DNA from: Lagierella sp.
GTDB lineage: Bacteria; Bacillota; Clostridia; Tissierellales; Peptoniphilaceae
Reading direction: 5' to 3'
Length of the DNA stretch: 64,000 nucleotides
Assembly: GCF_029983815.1 (NCBI RefSeq)
Contig: NZ_JASBYU010000006.1
Coordinates: 20,812-84,811 of the forward strand
Of this stretch, positions 44,009 to 54,097 are shown piece after piece. The number at the start of each line of letters is the position of its first letter. Positions within the stretch are counted from its first letter, which is position 1. The notes beneath the pieces were generated by a model. That model searched no databases and was not told where the DNA came from. It was given only the letters and a program-made list of their open reading frames with translations. The position numbers were made by a program, and so were the translations under genes.

Positions 44009-47000
44009 TTAGTCGGTAATTTTATCTTCTTTACCTACTGTTTGTTCTTTTTTGTCTTCACTTTTAAATTCTTTGTCTTCTTCGTCAGACTTGCTATAGT
44101 CATAGCTTGCCATTCTTACATAGCTTTCGTATCTTTCTCTTGCATCTTCTTCTGCTTCTTTAAATAGAACTTCTGCATCTTCAGGGAAAGAACGCTTCAA
44201 GGAAGTGTATCTAACTTCTGATTTTATAAAGTCTTGGAAGGAACCTGTTGGTTCTTTTGAATCTAATGTGAATGGATTCTTTCCTTCGTCTTTAAGTCTT
44301 GGATCGAATCTATATAGGTGCCAGTATCCTGCTTCAACGGCTCTCTTTTGTTGATTTTGAGCTTGTCCCATACCACCTTTAATACCGTGGTTGATACATG
44401 GAGCGTAAGCTATAATCAAGGATGGTCCGTCGTAGCTTTCGGCTTCTCTAATAGCCTTTAGTGTTTGTGCTTGGTTTGCACCCATTGCAATTTGTGCAAC
44501 ATATACATAACCATAGGTTGTAGCCATTAGACCAAGGTCTTTCTTTCTAATCTTCTTTCCTGAAGCAGCAAATTTTGCAACTGCAGCTGTAGGAGTTGAT
44601 TTAGATGATTGACCACCTGTATTTGAATAAACTTCTGTATCCATTACTAGGATATTTACATTTCTTCCTGTAGCGATAACATGGTCAAGTCCGCCATATC
44701 CAATGTCGTATGCCCAACCGTCACCACCAAATATCCAAACGGATTTCTTGATTAAGAAGTCTTTTCTTTCTTCGATTTCATCGATTATCTTATCTGCTTC
44801 TTCATTACCGGTCTTATCCTTTAATAGAGGTAGGATTTCACCAGTAGCAGCCTTGGATTTTGTAGAATCGTTCATTCCTTCAATCCATACTTTGAAATGT
44901 TCATTTAGTGGATATTCGATATTCAATTCTAGGAATTCTTCCATCAATAGACGAAGTTTTTCTCTAGTCTTTTCTATACCAATTTCCATACCATAACCGT
45001 ATTCAGCGTTGTCTTCAAATAGGGAGTTAGCCCAAGCTGGTCCCTTGCCTTCTGCATTTTGACAATAAACTGTTGCAGGAGCTGATCCACCCCAGATTGA
45101 TGAACAACCTGTTGCATTGGCGATTAACATTCTATCTCCAAATAGTTGAGTTATAAGCTTAGCGTATGGTGTTTCACCACAACCTGCACAAGCTCCTGAG
45201 AACTCTAATAGAGGTTGTTTAAACTGACTACCCTTAACATTTGTTTCAGGTACAAGACCTTCCTTGTATCCTACTACATCATGGGCATATTTCCAGTTGT
45301 CTTTTTGTTCTTGATATTGTTCTTCAAATGGTTCCATTGAAAGAGCCTTGACCTTAGATGGACATACTTGAACACAGTTTCCGCAACCTGTACAGTCTAA
45401 TGTTGAAACTTGAATTCTAAATGTATAGTCTTCTAATCCCTTACCAATTGCTTTTTTAGTTTCAAAGTTTTCAGGTGCATTTGCCTTTTCTTCTTCTGTT
45501 ACTAAGAATGGTCTAATAACAGCATGAGGACATACATAAGCACATTGGTTACATTGGATACAGTTTTCTATATGCCATTTTGGAACTTGTAGTGCAATGG
45601 CTCTCTTTTCATATTGAGAAGTACCTTGTGGGAATTCTCCATTTTCTCTACCTTGGAATTTAGAAACTGGTAGGCTGTCCCCTTCATGGGCATTGATAGG
45701 TTTTACCATTTCTCTGATGAATTCAGGAAGATCTTGGTCGTCGTCCTTTTCATCTTCTAGGTCTTTCCAGCTTTCAGGTACGTCTATTTTAACTAGTGCG
45801 TTAACCCCTTGTTCAACGGCTTCAAAGTTCATGTTTACAACATCTTCACCTTTTCTACCATAGGATTTAACGATTTGTGCCTTAAGTCTTTCCTTAGCCT
45901 CTTCAATAGGTAGAACCTTTGAAAGGTTAAAGAATGCAGATTGCATTACCATGTTTATCCTTCCACCAAGTCCAATGTCTGCAGCTATTTGAGATGCATT
46001 GATAGTGTAGAAGTTGATTTCATTTTCAGCAATCTTTCTCTTTAATGAGTTTGGAAGGTGCTTTTCAAGTTCCTCTTCACTCCAAATACAGTTAAGTAGG
46101 AATGTTCCACCCTTCTTTAGACCCTTTAATAGGTCATATTGGTTAACATATGCTTGTTTTGAACAAGATATGAAATCAGCATGATCTACAAAGTAAGTTG
46201 ATCTGATTGGGCTGTTACCAAATCTCAAGTGAGATATTGTTATACCACCAGATTTTTTAGAGTCATATTCGAAATATCCTTGTGCATACATATCTGTAGC
46301 ATCAGCGATTATCTTAATGGCAGATTTGTTAGCTCCAACGGTTCCGTCAGATCCAAATCCCCAGAATTTACATCTAATTGTTCCTTCTGGAACTGTGTTG
46401 ATGTCCTTTGTAACTTCTAGTGATCTATAAGTAACATCATCATTGATACCTATAGTAAATCTTTCCTTAGGCTCATCAGCTACTAAGTTGTCATATACTG
46501 CAAGGATTTGGCCAGGAGTTGTGTCCTTTGAACCAAGTCCATAGATTCCTGAATAGATCTTAGGTCTTCTTTCGTCGTCATAGAATGCAGATTTAACATC
46601 TAGGTATAGTGGTTCTCCCAAAGATCCCTTTTCCTTAGTTCTATCTAAAACTGCAATTCTCTTTACAGTTTGAGGAATCTTGTTTAGAAGATGTTCCTTA
46701 GAGAATGGTCTGTATAGGTGAACTTTAACAAGTCCAACTTTTCTTCCTTCTTCTTCTCTTAAGTAGTCGATTGTCTCTTCAATTGTTTCAGTTACTGAAC
46801 CCATTGCTATGATTATATCTTCAGCGTCTTCAGCACCATAATAATCGAATAAACCGTAGTTTCTTCCAGTAAGTTCGTTAATTTGTTTAATATAATCTTC
46901 AGTAATTCCTACTATATTTTCATAGTAGGTATTAGAAGCTTCAATTTCTTGGAAGTAGATGTCTGGGTTTTGAGCAGTACCCATAGTCTTAGGATTTTCT

Positions 47001-47632
47001 GGGTTTAAAGCTCTTTCTCTAAAGGCTTTAATTGCATCCTTGTCAACTAATTTTGCTAAATCGTCATATTCGATAACTTCGATCTTTTGGATTTCATGGG
47101 AAGTTCTAAATCCATCAAAGAAATGTAGGAATGGAACTCTTCCCTTAATAGCTGAAAGGTGAGCAACTGCTGCAAGGTCCATAACCTCTTGTACTGATCC
47201 TGAAGCAAGCATTGCAAATCCTGTTTGTCTAGCCGCCATTACGTCTTGGTGATCCCCAAAGATACTTAAAGCGTGGGAAGCTAGGGCTCTTGCAGATACG
47301 TGGAATACCCCTGGAAGAAGTTCCCCTGAAATCTTGTACATATTAGGAATCATAAGTAAAAGTCCTTGAGACGCTGTAAATGTTGTTCCTAATGAACCCG
47401 CTACTAAAGCACCATGTAAAGCTCCTGCTGCCCCTGCTTCAGATTGTAATTCTGATACATGAACAGTTTGTCCAAATATATTCTTTCTACCAAAAGCAGC
47501 CCATTCATCTACATTTTCAGCCATATTTGATGATGGCGTAATAGGATAAATTGCTGCAACGTCAGTAAATGCATAGGCTACATGAGCAGCCGCCATGTTA
47601 CCGTCCATGGGTTGCATTTGCTTTTCTTTCAT
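44009..47632 (-). CDS. nifJ: Pyruvate:ferredoxin (flavodoxin) oxidoreductase
   Basis: This 1207-aa single-chain PFOR oxidises pyruvate to acetyl-CoA and CO2 and reduces ferredoxin. Domains run in the standard order. First is the N-terminal pyrimidine-binding domain (YPITPSSNMAE). Next, a ferredoxin-like domain carries two [4Fe-4S] motifs, CIQCNQCAYVCPH (about 687) and CTGCGNCVQVCPS (about 749). Last is the TPP domain, with CAGCGETPY and ATGCSS cluster cysteines, GDGWAYDIGYGG (about 970) and CINHGI. The C-terminus adds a charged tail after residue 1175 (about 30 residues rich in Lys, Glu and Asp) which I take as variable. AAGGAGG precedes the ATG. It lies 47 bp after hprK and may be read from that operon as well as its own promoter. 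Confidence 0.96.
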   Translation of the reverse strand: MKEKQMQPMDGNMAAAHVAYAFTDVAAIYPITPSSNMAENVDEWAAFGRKNIFGQTVHVSELQSEAGAAGALHGALVAGSLGTTFTASQGLLLMIPNMYKISGELLPGVFHVSARALASHALSIFGDHQDVMAARQTGFAMLASGSVQEVMDLAAVAHLSAIKGRVPFLHFFDGFRTSHEIQKIEVIEYDDLAKLVDKDAIKAFRERALNPENPKTMGTAQNPDIYFQEIEASNTYYENIVGITEDYIKQINELTGRNYGLFDYYGAEDAEDIIIAMGSVTETIEETIDYLREEEGRKVGLVKVHLYRPFSKEHLLNKIPQTVKRIAVLDRTKEKGSLGEPLYLDVKSAFYDDERRPKIYSGIYGLGSKDTTPGQILAVYDNLVADEPKERFTIGINDDVTYRSLEVTKDINTVPEGTIRCKFWGFGSDGTVGANKSAIKIIADATDMYAQGYFEYDSKKSGGITISHLRFGNSPIRSTYFVDHADFISCSKQAYVNQYDLLKGLKKGGTFLLNCIWSEEELEKHLPNSLKRKIAENEINFYTINASQIAADIGLGGRINMVMQSAFFNLSKVLPIEEAKERLKAQIVKSYGRKGEDVVNMNFEAVEQGVNALVKIDVPESWKDLEDEKDDDQDLPEFIREMVKPINAHEGDSLPVSKFQGRENGEFPQGTSQYEKRAIALQVPKWHIENCIQCNQCAYVCPHAVIRPFLVTEEEKANAPENFETKKAIGKGLEDYTFRIQVSTLDCTGCGNCVQVCPSKVKALSMEPFEEQYQEQKDNWKYAHDVVGYKEGLVPETNVKGSQFKQPLLEFSGACAGCGETPYAKLITQLFGDRMLIANATGCSSIWGGSAPATVYCQNAEGKGPAWANSLFEDNAEYGYGMEIGIEKTREKLRLLMEEFLELNIEYPLNEHFKVWIEGMNDSTKSKAATGEILPLLKDKTGNEEADKIIDEIEERKDFLIKKSVWIFGGDGWAYDIGYGGLDHVIATGRNVNILVMDTEVYSNTGGQSSKSTPTAAVAKFAASGKKIRKKDLGLMATTYGYVYVAQIAMGANQAQTLKAIREAESYDGPSLIIAYAPCINHGIKGGMGQAQNQQKRAVEAGYWHLYRFDPRLKDEGKNPFTLDSKEPTGSFQDFIKSEVRYTSLKRSFPEDAEVLFKEAEEDARERYESYVRMASYDYSKSDEEDKEFKSEDKKEQTVGKEDKITD

Positions 47633-47679
47633 TAAATTACCTCCTTGTAATTTTACTCTAAATAATATTTAACCGACTT

Positions 47680-48600
47680 CTAATCTTCTTCTGTGTTAGA
47701 AAACAGTCTTTTACTAAGCTCTATAGCCGCATTGTATCCATAGTTTCTCTGTCTATAATTTCTGACAGCAACTTCCACAATCATAGCTATGTCCCTACCT
47801 GGTTTAACAGGTACTATTACCTTTTGGACATTGACTCCAAGTATTTCCATATACTCTATATCAAGTCCAAGCCTGTCATATTCCTTGTCATCGTCCCATG
47901 GTTCAAGGACCACCACAAGCTCTATTTCAACATCCGGCTTAACGGATCCAATACCATAGAGCCTTTGAATATCCAAGATACCAATCCCTCGAATTTCAAG
48001 GAAATGACGTATATTCTTAGGAGCTTGTCCAATTAAAACCTTGTCCATTCTCCTTACTTCCACCACATCGTCCGCCACAAGTCTGTGACCACGAATGATA
48101 AGATCCAGTGCTGTTTCCGACTTACCTACAGAGGACTTACCGGTTATTAAAACTCCAATCCCGAAGACCTCCATAAGACCCGCATGCATATTGGTTTCTT
48201 CACTTAGGAAGTAGGCCAATTTGTCATCTATCCTAGATATCAATCTAGTAGTAGGTCTAGTAGAGCGAATAATGGTCTTATCGTACTTATTTGCCAAGTC
48301 GATAACGTAGTCATCGATCTCTTGACCCTGGGTAAATATCAGACATGGGATTTCCCTTGACATGATACCCTCTACCCGTTTACACCTTAAATCAGGCTCC
48401 ATGGAATTTAAAAAAATAGACTCGGTCTTACCAATAATTTGAAGCCTTTTATTTGGAAAATGCTCCATAAACCCAGAAAGTTGAATTCCCGGTCTATTAA
48501 CTTGAGAATTGGTGATTATAAGTTCATGAAAATCAGAACTTTCCTTCACGATTTCCAGTTCCAATTCCTCACAAAGTCTCTTTAATTTAATTCCCTTCAT
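47680..48600 (-). CDS. hprK: HPr kinase/phosphorylase
   Basis: HprK phosphorylates HPr on Ser46 in response to glycolytic metabolites and reverses it; it is the sensor of carbon catabolite repression. The ~306-aa protein has the N-terminal HPrK domain, Walker A TGKSSVGKSETALDL (about residue 150), and the family signature EIRGIGILDIQRLYG. ATG 48600 is favoured because GGAG lies 6 nt before it. It overlaps the end of uvrC by 14 bp, so translation is coupled. No ptsH or phosphotransferase gene is in the window. Confidence 0.95.
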   Translation of the reverse strand: MKGIKLKRLCEELELEIVKESSDFHELIITNSQVNRPGIQLSGFMEHFPNKRLQIIGKTESIFLNSMEPDLRCKRVEGIMSREIPCLIFTQGQEIDDYVIDLANKYDKTIIRSTRPTTRLISRIDDKLAYFLSEETNMHAGLMEVFGIGVLITGKSSVGKSETALDLIIRGHRLVADDVVEVRRMDKVLIGQAPKNIRHFLEIRGIGILDIQRLYGIGSVKPDVEIELVVVLEPWDDDKEYDRLGLDIEYMEILGVNVQKVIVPVKPGRDIAMIVEVAVRNYRQRNYGYNAAIELSKRLFSNTEED

Positions 48601-50443
48601 CTTTAACTCCATTAAAATAATTATATACAGCTTCAGCAGTTCTTCTATTCATCTTATCCACCTCTAAAAGTTGAGTAATAGATGCCTCTTTAATCTTGTC
48701 GATGGATTTAAAATGGGTTAGAAGAGCTTTCTTTCTCACATTTCCAATACCTTTAATATCATCTAACTCAGATTTAATCATTTCCTTTTCCCTGAGCTTC
48801 CTATGATAATTTATGGCAAATCTATGGGTTTCTTCTTGAATGTCGTATAGAAATCTATAGATAGGACTGGAAATTTTTAAAGGTATCTCAACACCATTGT
48901 ATACAATTCCCTTGGTATTGTGAAATTCATCTTTATATAGACCACAAATTGGAATATCCATGTCCACAACTCGAAGTGCAAACTTGGCCGCATTAACCTG
49001 TCCCTTACCACCATCTATTATAATAAGGGATGGCCTTTTTCCAAAACCCACTTCGTTATTTCCTTGACTATTCTCATGAGCAAGTCTGGAAAGCCTCCTA
49101 GTTAAAACCTCCTGATGGCTCTTGTAGTCATCTGGACCTTCAACCGTCTTTATCTTAAACTTTCTATATTCCCCAGGCGCCTTCTGTCCATTTTCATAAA
49201 CCACCATGGACCCTACAGACTGAACCCCGGAGGTGTTAGAAATATCATAGGATTCTATTCTATTGATAGGTGAAATCTTAAGTAGATTTTCCAAATCTAC
49301 CAAGCCTTGCGGTCTTTCCCTCTCCCTACGCCTTAGATATGCTAAATGTTTTTCTAAAGTCTCCTTGGCGTTCTTTTCAACAAGTTCTATAAGTCTAACC
49401 TTCTCTCCCCTTTGAGGGATGGTAAGCTTTACCTTTTTCCCCTTTATCTGGGAAAGGTACTCCCCAAGAGCGTCTATATTGTCCGGCTCTTTTTGTAGCA
49501 CTATCTCCCCTGGGACAAAGGCCATGTCAAAATAGAACTGTTGAAGAAAAGATGAAAACACCTCTTCGTCACTATCACCAATAGAATTATCCAATATAAA
49601 ATGTTCCCTGTCTATTATTTTACCACTTCTCATAATAAAAACCTGCATAGAAATAATATCTTCAGTTCTAGCCATGGCTACTATGTCCATGTCGGTTCCC
49701 TTGGAAGTTCTTACGATCTGTTTTTCAATAATCGTCTCTAAGTTTCTAATATTGTCCCTGTATCTTGCAGCTAGTTCAAAATTTAAACTCTCTCCAGCAC
49801 TCACCATCTTCTTTTTTAGATGGGTGATTAGTTTCTTATGCTTTCCCTTAAGGAAATCTTCCACATGGGAAAGGTCTTCAAGGTACTCTTCTTCAGAGAT
49901 AGCCTTGATACAAGGACCAGAGCATTTGTGTATAAAATAGTATAGGCATGGCCTTTTCAAATATTGGCCCTTGTCAAAATTCAGATTACACCTTCTTATT
50001 TTATACATATCCTGGAATAATTCTATGATTTCAGTCACACCGTAGGCGTTTGGGAAGGGGCCATAGTAGTCCCCTCCGTCCTGCCTGATGACCCTATCCT
50101 TTAAAATTCTAGGAAACTTCTCCTTTGTTATCTTGATAAAGGGATATTTTTCCCCGGATTTTAATAGGATATTGTACTTAGGTTTTTTATCCTTAATAAA
50201 GTTGGATTCCAAAATCAAAGACTCAACTTCATTGTCTACTATGATATATTCAAATCTTGCAATATGCTTTACCATCTCATGAACTTTCTCTAAAGTCTGT
50301 CCAGAGGGTGTAAAGTATTGCCTTACTCTATTACGAAGATTTTTCGCCTTTCCTACATATATTATTGTATCACTTTCGTCAAACATTAAATAAACTCCAG
50401 GACTTGTAGGTAAGGTCTTTAAATTCTTCTCAATATCGAACAT
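48587..50443 (-). CDS. uvrC: Excinuclease ABC subunit C
   Basis: UvrC makes both incisions in UvrABC nucleotide excision repair. The 618-aa protein has the GIY-YIG nuclease first (GVYLMFDESDTIIYVGKAKN, residues about 16-95), a UVR helix pair near 210, the RNase H-like domain with IIIDGGKGQVNAAK (about 475) and a C-terminal helix-hairpin-helix region (DDIKGIGNVRKKALL). The ATG overlaps the pepP stop by one base (TAATG), with AGGAG inside pepP. Confidence 0.96.
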   Translation of the reverse strand: MFDIEKNLKTLPTSPGVYLMFDESDTIIYVGKAKNLRNRVRQYFTPSGQTLEKVHEMVKHIARFEYIIVDNEVESLILESNFIKDKKPKYNILLKSGEKYPFIKITKEKFPRILKDRVIRQDGGDYYGPFPNAYGVTEIIELFQDMYKIRRCNLNFDKGQYLKRPCLYYFIHKCSGPCIKAISEEEYLEDLSHVEDFLKGKHKKLITHLKKKMVSAGESLNFELAARYRDNIRNLETIIEKQIVRTSKGTDMDIVAMARTEDIISMQVFIMRSGKIIDREHFILDNSIGDSDEEVFSSFLQQFYFDMAFVPGEIVLQKEPDNIDALGEYLSQIKGKKVKLTIPQRGEKVRLIELVEKNAKETLEKHLAYLRRRERERPQGLVDLENLLKISPINRIESYDISNTSGVQSVGSMVVYENGQKAPGEYRKFKIKTVEGPDDYKSHQEVLTRRLSRLAHENSQGNNEVGFGKRPSLIIIDGGKGQVNAAKFALRVVDMDIPICGLYKDEFHNTKGIVYNGVEIPLKISSPIYRFLYDIQEETHRFAINYHRKLREKEMIKSELDDIKGIGNVRKKALLTHFKSIDKIKEASITQLLEVDKMNRRTAEAVYNYFNGVKDEGN

Positions 50444-52215
50444 TAAATCTCCTTAGTTGCCTCCCTTAGGTAGACTAGATCTTCAGAGTCTAAGTGAGGA
50501 CTTAGTATTTCAAAACATTTTTTATGATAGTCGTTTAACCAGTTTTTCTCTTCCTCTGTCAATAGTGAAACATCTACTGGTCTTGTATCTATAGGGACCA
50601 TTGAAAGGGATTCAAAGCCATAGAATTTACCAAATTCAGTTTCGCATTTTTCTACACAAACCATTATGTTTTCAATCCTTATACCATGACTTCCCTCAAC
50701 ATAAACCCCTGGTTCATTGGATGTTACCATTCCTGGAACCATATCCACGTCGTTGTTTACCTTGGAAATATTTTGTGGGCCTTCATGAACCGCAAGTACA
50801 AACCCAACACCATGACCAGTTCCATGATTAAAGTCGATTCCCTCTTTCCAAAGTGGTCCCCTTGCAAAGATGTCCAGGGAAGAAGACTTGGTTTTTTCTT
50901 TAAACTTTGCAGTCATTAAATTGATATGTGATTTCAAAGTCAAAGTGTAATGGAATATCTCGTCCTTGGTAAGTTCTCCAAGGGCAACAGTCCTTGTGAT
51001 GTCCGTAGTACCATCCTGATATTGTCCACCACTATCTAAAAGATAAAGTCCCTTTTTCTCTAAGAACACCGGACTTGACTGTGATGGTGAATAATGTGGC
51101 AAAGCTGCATTTTCTCCATAGGCAGAGATGGTTCCAAAGCTAGGCTCCATAAACAGATCTTGTTCTTGTCTAAATTCCAGTAGTTTATTTGAACAATCGA
51201 GCTCAGAAACTGGAACTTCTTCCTCTAATGACCTCTCTAACCAACTGAAGAACTTAACCAGTGCAACGCCATCTTTAATATATGCATTTTTTTGATTTTT
51301 AATTTCAGTCTCGTTCTTTACTGCCTTTAATTCAGTTGAAATGTCCCTTCCTTCAATGGTTTCAACCTTTTCAGGTATGGACTTATAGAGTTTTACATTT
51401 ATATTTTTCTTATCAAAAAATAGCACTTCTGATTCGTTTAGACCCTTTATAAAGTCGAAAATGCTTTCATAGTCCCTGATCTCAACGTGGGACTTCTTTA
51501 AATAGGACTTTACATCTTCAGGAATTTTATTTTCGTCAACAAATAGTATTGCACCTTCCTTATTGATGTAAAGGTAGGATAAGATGACTGGAGTGTTTAG
51601 CACATCGCTTCCCCTTATATTAAGAACATAGGCAATGTCATCAAGAGATGTTATAAGATAGGAAGTTGCCCCTTTTTCATCCAGACTCTTTCTGATTTTA
51701 TTTAGCTTTTCCAAGGCGGACATGCCTGTGTACTTCTCGTCGAGAAGAAAAGCTTTATTTGAAGGCTTTTCTGGTCTGTTCTCCCAGATATCCTCTATGA
51801 GATGCAAATCGTATTTGATATTTTCTTCAGGAATATCCTTTGCAATATAATCTAGTAGCCAAAGAGGAAATGTTTCCCCGTTAAATCCAATTTTATAGTC
51901 CTTTGTAAATTCTTCATATAAGAACTCCTTCATGGTAGGAACTCCCGTTTCCCCTATCTTGAACAACTTTATTCCAGAAGCTTCAAGTTGCTTAGCCGCC
52001 TGAATAAAATATCTTCCATCGGTCCAAAGTCCGGCTTCTTCCTTAGTTATGATTACAGTTCCTGCAGAACCGGTAAATCCAGAAATAAACTCTCTAGTCT
52101 TATAACAATCCGGTACATTTTCAGAGTTATGAGGATCCGAAGTTGGTATGATGTACATATCGATTCCGTTTTCTCTCATTTTTTCCCTTAACTTAACTAT
52201 TTTTTCAACTATCAT
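50443..52215 (-). CDS. pepP: Xaa-Pro aminopeptidase (M24B)
   Basis: This 590-aa metallopeptidase removes N-terminal residues before proline. It is of the long, three-domain form with two creatinase-like N-terminal domains. The catalytic domain shows the dinuclear metal ligands: Asp in LLDSGGQYQDGTTDITR, His in FNHGTGHGVGFVLAVHE, and Glu in NEPGVYVEGSHGIRIEN. No signal peptide, so it acts in the cytoplasm, probably on peptides brought in by the neighbouring Opp system. It begins the pepP-uvrC-hprK run with one-base overlaps. Confidence 0.94.
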   Translation of the reverse strand: MIVEKIVKLREKMRENGIDMYIIPTSDPHNSENVPDCYKTREFISGFTGSAGTVIITKEEAGLWTDGRYFIQAAKQLEASGIKLFKIGETGVPTMKEFLYEEFTKDYKIGFNGETFPLWLLDYIAKDIPEENIKYDLHLIEDIWENRPEKPSNKAFLLDEKYTGMSALEKLNKIRKSLDEKGATSYLITSLDDIAYVLNIRGSDVLNTPVILSYLYINKEGAILFVDENKIPEDVKSYLKKSHVEIRDYESIFDFIKGLNESEVLFFDKKNINVKLYKSIPEKVETIEGRDISTELKAVKNETEIKNQKNAYIKDGVALVKFFSWLERSLEEEVPVSELDCSNKLLEFRQEQDLFMEPSFGTISAYGENAALPHYSPSQSSPVFLEKKGLYLLDSGGQYQDGTTDITRTVALGELTKDEIFHYTLTLKSHINLMTAKFKEKTKSSSLDIFARGPLWKEGIDFNHGTGHGVGFVLAVHEGPQNISKVNNDVDMVPGMVTSNEPGVYVEGSHGIRIENIMVCVEKCETEFGKFYGFESLSMVPIDTRPVDVSLLTEEEKNWLNDYHKKCFEILSPHLDSEDLVYLREATKEI

Positions 52216-52305
52216 TTAATCCCCTCTTTCCCTAATATTAGCTACTTTAATTATAACATATCGGTGAATTTCTACTAATTCATGAAGACATTTGTAAAAG
52301 TCAAA

Positions 52306-52328
52306 CAAGCACCCTATTAGAGTGCTTG
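52306..52328. terminator. Hairpin after oppA
   Basis: CAAGCAC (52306-52312) and GTGCTTG (52322-52328) form a 7-bp stem in the gap between oppA (stop at 52429) and pepP. The T-run is weak, so the terminator call is tentative. An AAGCACT-type hairpin also stands at the other end of the opp operon. Confidence 0.45.
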
Positions 52329-52428
52329 CTCGATTGCCAAGATTTATTTTTTATGAAAGGAGTGTGCTATGCTCTTTCCTTGGCTTTTATTTAATTTTCC
52401 TTGTCTTCATTGATAACAAAGACTAGGT

Positions 52429-54096
52429 TTAGAAACCAGTTGTTGATTTAAAGAAGAAGTATCCCAGTGGTGTATAGTACATTCCCTTTATATTTGGCTT
52501 AATCATGTAGGAGTTGTTGTAGAAGTAAAGCGGTGCTACAACAGCGTCATCACCAATCAGAATATCCTCCGCCTTATGCATATTTTCCATTCTTACCTTT
52601 TGGTCAGAAGTCGCCTTAGCCTCCTTGACTAACTTATCGTACTCGTCGTTCTTGTATTGGGCGTCGTTGTTACCCCCACCGGTCATCCACATGTCGATAA
52701 AGGACATTGGATCGTTGTAGTCTGCTATCCAACCATGTCTAGCTATATCGTAGTTACCTTGCTTTCTTTCATTTAAGAAAACATTCCAGTCCTGGTTTTG
52801 TAGAGTAACCTGTACTCCAAGTTTTTCTTGCCACATATTTTGTAAAGCTTCTGCAATAGCTTTATGGTTTTCACTGGTATTATATAGATATTCTATTTGA
52901 GGGAAGCCTTCCCCGTCTTTAAAACCAGCCTCTTCCATTAACTTCTTCGCTTCTTCTACATTCTTTTCATAGTCATCGACCTTTATAGAATAGTAGTCTC
53001 CACCGACAGTTCTAAAGTCCTCACCTTCTGCACCTTTCTCGTCATAAACTCCAGAAGGAACATAACCTGAAGCAGGCTCTTGACCCTGTCCTGTAACTTG
53101 TTTAACGATAAAATCTCTGTCAATTACAAGGGAGAAAGCCTTTCTTACCTTTGGATTGTCAAAAGGTGCCTTCTCAGTGTTGAAACATACAAAGTAAGTA
53201 CCAACATAAGGAAGTATCTTCAATTCCTTAGTATCTAATAGCTTTTGAATTTCATCTTGAGGTACTGAGGACACAAAGTCCAAGTCTCCAGACCTATAAG
53301 ATGCATAGATAGCATTCTCATCATCTTGAAGGTGGAAAGCCAACTTCTCTGCCTTTACAGAATCCAAATCGTGGTACTCAGGATTTTTAACCATGGACAA
53401 TGTTTGGTTATGTTCCCAAGCTTCAAGCTTATAAGGTCCATTCACTATTAAAGTGTCTGGTGAATTGGTCCAAGTGCTACTGCCTTCAACGGCGTCCTGT
53501 CTTACAGGCATAACTGCAGGAAAGGCACATATCTCTTCAAAGTATGGACACTTTACACTTAAATTTACAACAAATGTCTTTTCATCCGGTGCAGAGATAT
53601 CCAATTTTTTGTCTTCACTGTCATATCCCTTTACCATATCCAACATATACTCATAATCCGCTGCAGTTTCAGGATTTACAAGTCTATTCCACGCGTAGAC
53701 AAAGTCGTTGGCAGTTACAGGTTTTCCGTCGGACCACTTGGCATCTCGTAACTTAAATGTCCAAGTTAGACCATCTTCTGACACATCCCAAGACTCTGCA
53801 ATTCCTGGTTTTAAAACAGCATTTCCCTTACCATCGTCCTCCCAACGAATCAAGGATTCAAATAGATGGGATATCATTATCGCTCCGTCAACTGAAGTGT
53901 TAAGCGCCGGGTCTATGGACTCAGGTTCCGATGCAATGTTTATATCAAGCACTCCATCTTCTCTACCTGCTTCTTCATTAGCGGTGTTCGAACCACCGCC
54001 GTCAGTGCCATTACCATTGTTATTGTTTCCACCACATGCGGATAACAACATAACCAAACTAAGTATAACTGCTAAAAATCTAAATCTTTTTCTCAT
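52429..54096 (-). CDS. oppA: Oligopeptide ABC transporter substrate-binding lipoprotein
   Basis: This 555-aa protein is an SBP family 5 (Opp/Dpp) lipoprotein. It has a signal peptide with lipobox LLSAC (Cys about residue 21), a Asn/Gly-rich linker, and signatures AWNRLVNPETAADYEYML and APFDNPKVRKAFSLVIDRD. It binds peptides outside the membrane. Unlike most operons, it is the last gene (oppBCDFA). The ATG overlaps oppF's end with AGGAGG inside oppF, so it is coupled. Confidence 0.95.
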   Translation of the reverse strand: MRKRFRFLAVILSLVMLLSACGGNNNNGNGTDGGGSNTANEEAGREDGVLDINIASEPESIDPALNTSVDGAIMISHLFESLIRWEDDGKGNAVLKPGIAESWDVSEDGLTWTFKLRDAKWSDGKPVTANDFVYAWNRLVNPETAADYEYMLDMVKGYDSEDKKLDISAPDEKTFVVNLSVKCPYFEEICAFPAVMPVRQDAVEGSSTWTNSPDTLIVNGPYKLEAWEHNQTLSMVKNPEYHDLDSVKAEKLAFHLQDDENAIYASYRSGDLDFVSSVPQDEIQKLLDTKELKILPYVGTYFVCFNTEKAPFDNPKVRKAFSLVIDRDFIVKQVTGQGQEPASGYVPSGVYDEKGAEGEDFRTVGGDYYSIKVDDYEKNVEEAKKLMEEAGFKDGEGFPQIEYLYNTSENHKAIAEALQNMWQEKLGVQVTLQNQDWNVFLNERKQGNYDIARHGWIADYNDPMSFIDMWMTGGGNNDAQYKNDEYDKLVKEAKATSDQKVRMENMHKAEDILIGDDAVVAPLYFYNNSYMIKPNIKGMYYTPLGYFFFKSTTGF

Positions 54097-54097
54097 T

